DNA of 9,428 bases. It comes from Pseudomonadota bacterium. Its GTDB lineage: Bacteria > Pseudomonadota > Gammaproteobacteria > Burkholderiales > Burkholderiaceae. Positions within the stretch are counted from its first letter, which is position 1. Each line of letters begins with the position of its first letter. Positions 7,367 through 9,428 of this stretch are shown here, piece after piece. The stretch is taken from NCBI GenBank assembly GCA_021778935.1, contig JAJYBQ010000077.1:1-9428 (forward strand). Reading direction: 5' to 3'. The notes under the pieces are model-generated. The model ran no database searches. It saw nothing but the letters and a program-made list of their open reading frames with translations, and had not been told where the DNA came from. The position numbers and the translations under genes are program-made.

Positions 7367-8149
7367 ATGGACGCACCCCCCTCCCCGCAAGACCTTGTTT
7401 TATACGAGTACCCCTTCAACGAACGGGTGCGAACGTTGTTGCGGCTGGAGGATCTGTTCGACAAGCTCCAATACTTCCAGAACCAAACCCATCCGTACTG
7501 CCACCACTCGGCGCTGCTCACCCTGTTTGAAATCGCGGAAGTAACGTCGCGTTCCGACATCAAGAGCGAATTGCTGCAGGAGCTGGAACGGGATCGTCAA
7601 TCGCTTGCCGCCCTGAAAGACAACCCCAGGGTCGCGCAGGACGCCCTGCGGTCCGTGCTGGCGGCGATCGAAACCACGCAAGCGAACCTCAATGGGTTCA
7701 GCGGCAAGGCCGGGCAGCATCTGCGCGACAATGAATGGCTGATGAGTGTGCGCAGCCGTTCGATCATCCCCGGCGGCACCTGCGAATTTGATCTGCCTTC
7801 GTATCACGCGTGGCTTTCGCACGACGCCTCAAAACGCACGGAAGACCTGCGCGGCTGGATCCAGCCCCTCACGCCATTCCGCGCCGGGGTCACGGTCATC
7901 CTGCGCCTGCTGCGCGAAAGCGCGCGCCACACCCACTTGACCGCCCAAGCGGGTTGCTACCAGCAGATGCTGCAGGGAAGGAGTTACGCGCTGATGCAGG
8001 TGCGCGTCGCGCGCGACCGCGATGCGATCCCTGAGGTCAGTGCGAACAAATATGCGCTTTGGGTACGTTTCACCCGCGCCGACGGCGACTTCAAACCGCG
8101 CGCGCTGGAGCAGGACGTCGAATTCGACATGGCGCTCTGCGCGTCGTAA
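7367..8149 (+). CDS. zapD: Cell division protein ZapD (FtsZ-associated, formerly YacF/DUF1342)
   Basis: A 260-residue cytoplasmic, mostly helical protein that bundles FtsZ protofilaments and stabilises the division ring. Recognition rests on several conserved blocks in order: YEYPFNERVRTLLRLEDLFDKL (13-34), FEIAEVTSRSDIKSELLQELER (54-75), GKAGQHLRDNEWLMS (113-127), PGGTCEFDLPSYHAW (135-149), QQMLQGRSYALMQVR (199-213) and PEVSANKYALWVRF (222-235). Length is within the usual 245-260. The ATG at 7367 adds ten residues before the usual start motif (I/V-LYEYPFNER). No Shine-Dalgarno is seen, and an in-frame start closer to LYEYP is not available as ATG or GTG. The usual downstream partner yacG is not found in the 147 bp after the gene. 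Confidence 0.95.
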   Translation: MDAPPSPQDLVLYEYPFNERVRTLLRLEDLFDKLQYFQNQTHPYCHHSALLTLFEIAEVTSRSDIKSELLQELERDRQSLAALKDNPRVAQDALRSVLAAIETTQANLNGFSGKAGQHLRDNEWLMSVRSRSIIPGGTCEFDLPSYHAWLSHDASKRTEDLRGWIQPLTPFRAGVTVILRLLRESARHTHLTAQAGCYQQMLQGRSYALMQVRVARDRDAIPEVSANKYALWVRFTRADGDFKPRALEQDVEFDMALCAS

Positions 8150-8296
8150 CGAACCCCGGGAAAGGCGTTCCCGACGGCCCCGGTTTGCCGCCGATCGAGT
8201 GAATTGCGACCGTGCCGGCGGAGCTTATCCGGCCATTCCCATGACGACAAACGGGCGAAAATCCCGGCATCCCGAACCGTGCCTGGACCGTCGGAA

Positions 8297-9428
8297 ATGG
8301 ACCGCTCCTCCCCTCACGCCACCACGCTGCGCGACGAAGCACCCAGCGAAATGCCGATCGGCCAGATCCTCGTCGAGCACCGCGCCGCCACCACCGAGCA
8401 GATCGAACGGGCGATCGCGTTGCAGGAAACGCTGCGGGAACAGAAGCTGGGGGAGATCCTCGTCCACCGGCAGATCGTCGCGCCGGAGGAGCTATCCGAC
8501 GCGCTGGCCGCCCAATCGCGGATGCCGATGGCGCGGCTCGGCGAGGTGCTGGTATCCCTCAACCTGATCGACCAAGCCAAACTCGACGCGGCGCTGGCGA
8601 TCCAACAGGCGAATCGCAATATTCCCCTCGGCGAGTTGCTGGTGCGCGAAGGGATGATTTCGCGTGACGACCTCCGGTCGGCGCTCGCGAGGAAGATGGG
8701 ATACCCCGTCGTCAATGTGCAACGGTTCCCGGTCGAGGTCGAGGCACTCAAGTTTGTTTCCTATGCCATCGCGCGGCGCCTGCATGCGCTTCCTCTCGCC
8801 ATGCTCGACGGACGTCTGGTCATCGGGATCGAGGATGTCACGCGGCGCCCCGCGCTCGATGAAATCGAATTTATATCCCAGTGCAAGGTCGTGGCCGCGC
8901 TGGCAACCCAACAGGACATCGACGACGCGCTACCCACCGCATACGCCCGGATCGGCGCGAACCCGGAACCGGCGGCAGGCGCGCTGGACTTCTGCGAGAT
9001 CCCGCCTGCATCATCGGCGAAGCCGGATCCGCCCGGCCCGGGCCGCCCGGGGGCCAGCGGCCGGGGTTTGCGGGACATGGCGCGCGCGAGCGGACGGGGG
9101 CTGGAGCCGCCGGCGCCTCCCGTCGACATCGGCAGACTGGCCGAGGAACTCGAGCAGATCGAACCGGAGGCGCCGGTCGATGCCTCGGCAATCGAACAGA
9201 GCGACAATTCGCTCGTTCGCCTCATCAACCAGATGATCATCGAGGCCCATGCCGAATCGGCCTCCGACATCCATATCGAATGTTGGGGGGACCGCGAGAA
9301 AGTGCGGATCCGCTTCCGCAAGGACGGGCGGTTGCGCCCATACCTGGAATTGCCGACCAGCTACGCCAACGCGCTGGTGTCCCGCATCAAGATCATGTGC
9401 GACCTCGACATCTCGGAGCGGCGCAAAC
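8297..9428 (+). CDS. GspE/PilB-family ATPase with MshEN-like repeats (3' partial)
   Basis: The frame is open from the ATG at 8297 to the window end: 377 codons, with more beyond the edge. Residues 20-133 hold four tandem 30-residue repeats beginning (I/L)GE(x)LV. The third, RLGEVLVSLNLIDQAKLDAALAIQ, fits the c-di-GMP-binding MshEN motif well. Residues 134-218 complete a T2SSE_N domain (KMGYPVVN, ALPLAMLDGRLVIGIED). A Pro/Gly/Arg-rich linker spans about 222-277. The ATPase core then begins at about 300: DNSLVRLINQMIIEAHAESASDIHIE (303-328) and the Asp box IRFRKDGRLRP (338-348). Walker A, Walker B and any zinc cysteines lie beyond the window. It is a second extension-type ATPase for another type IV pilus, MSHA-like or type II secretion system. 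Start is uncertain: ATG 8297, GTG 8279 and ATG 8351 all lack a good ribosome site. A poor promoter-like pair (TTGCGA 8204, TATCCG 8226) precedes it. Confidence 0.9.
   Translation, partial: MDRSSPHATTLRDEAPSEMPIGQILVEHRAATTEQIERAIALQETLREQKLGEILVHRQIVAPEELSDALAAQSRMPMARLGEVLVSLNLIDQAKLDAALAIQQANRNIPLGELLVREGMISRDDLRSALARKMGYPVVNVQRFPVEVEALKFVSYAIARRLHALPLAMLDGRLVIGIEDVTRRPALDEIEFISQCKVVAALATQQDIDDALPTAYARIGANPEPAAGALDFCEIPPASSAKPDPPGPGRPGASGRGLRDMARASGRGLEPPAPPVDIGRLAEELEQIEPEAPVDASAIEQSDNSLVRLINQMIIEAHAESASDIHIECWGDREKVRIRFRKDGRLRPYLELPTSYANALVSRIKIMCDLDISERRK
8354..8695 (+). repeat. Four tandem 90-bp coding repeats (30-residue MshEN-like units)
   Basis: The translated units start at residues 20, 50, 80 and 110 of the ATPase: PIGQILVEHRAATTEQIERAI, then KLGEILVHRQIVAPEELSDAL, RLGEVLVSLNLIDQAKLDAAL and PLGELLVREGMISRDDLRSAL. 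The spacing is exactly 30 codons each time. DNA copies have diverged strongly, with a GGxGAG core in three of four, so this is an old domain duplication and not recent slippage. Units 2 and 3 have the basic first residue expected for c-di-GMP binding; units 1 and 4 have proline there. Confidence 0.85.

Noticed and set aside
8158..8172. GGGAA/TTCCC hairpin after zapD as a terminator
   Set aside because: The stem is only 5 bp and no T-run follows, so termination cannot be claimed.

Overview
The window is high-GC, gene-dense chromosomal DNA. The gene order is ispB tail, tRNA-Pro, CNNM/CorB-like transporter, pilB-pilC-pilD, coaE, zapD. This order and the sequence style point to a betaproteobacterium (Burkholderiales or Rhodocyclales type); the genus cannot be named from sequence alone. 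No transposase, integrase, phage gene or CRISPR array is visible, so this is core genome with one small inserted accessory operon and the start of a second pilus/secretion ATPase locus.

Layout: (1) 1-119, the last 38 codons of an octaprenyl diphosphate synthase (ispB), followed at 183-259 by a complete tRNA-Pro(CGG). (2) 280-1256, minus strand, a fluoride-resistance operon. It consists of a crcB-type (fluoride) riboswitch at 1191-1256, a leader of about 120 nt, crcB (Fluc fluoride channel) and a DUF190 gene, and it converges on the tRNA. (3) 1369-2676, plus strand, a CNNM/CorB-like membrane protein (DUF21, CBS pair, CorC_HlyC), divergent from the fluoride operon. (4) 2799-6684, pilB, pilC and pilD: the assembly ATPase, inner-membrane platform and prepilin peptidase of a type IV pilus. 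(5) 6681-8149, coaE (last step of CoA synthesis, overlapping pilD by 4 bp) and zapD (FtsZ-bundling division factor). (6) 8297-9428, the open 5' part of a second GspE/PilB-family ATPase that runs off the window. Its N-terminus carries four tandem repeats at exact 30-residue spacing that resemble the c-di-GMP-binding MshEN motif.

The pil genes make the pilus motor and processing machinery. The housekeeping genes coaE and zapD are carried along in the same transcription direction, a linkage common in beta- and gammaproteobacteria. The crcB/DUF190 operon is a self-contained fluoride-sensing and export unit. Its leader can be folded into alternative helices that could form the riboswitch expression platform.

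The points most worth a second look are the four-repeat N-terminus of the second ATPase, the riboswitch and its proposed translational switch, the DUF190 partner of unknown function, a perfect 9-bp hairpin between pilC and pilD, and several genes with no Shine-Dalgarno sequence.
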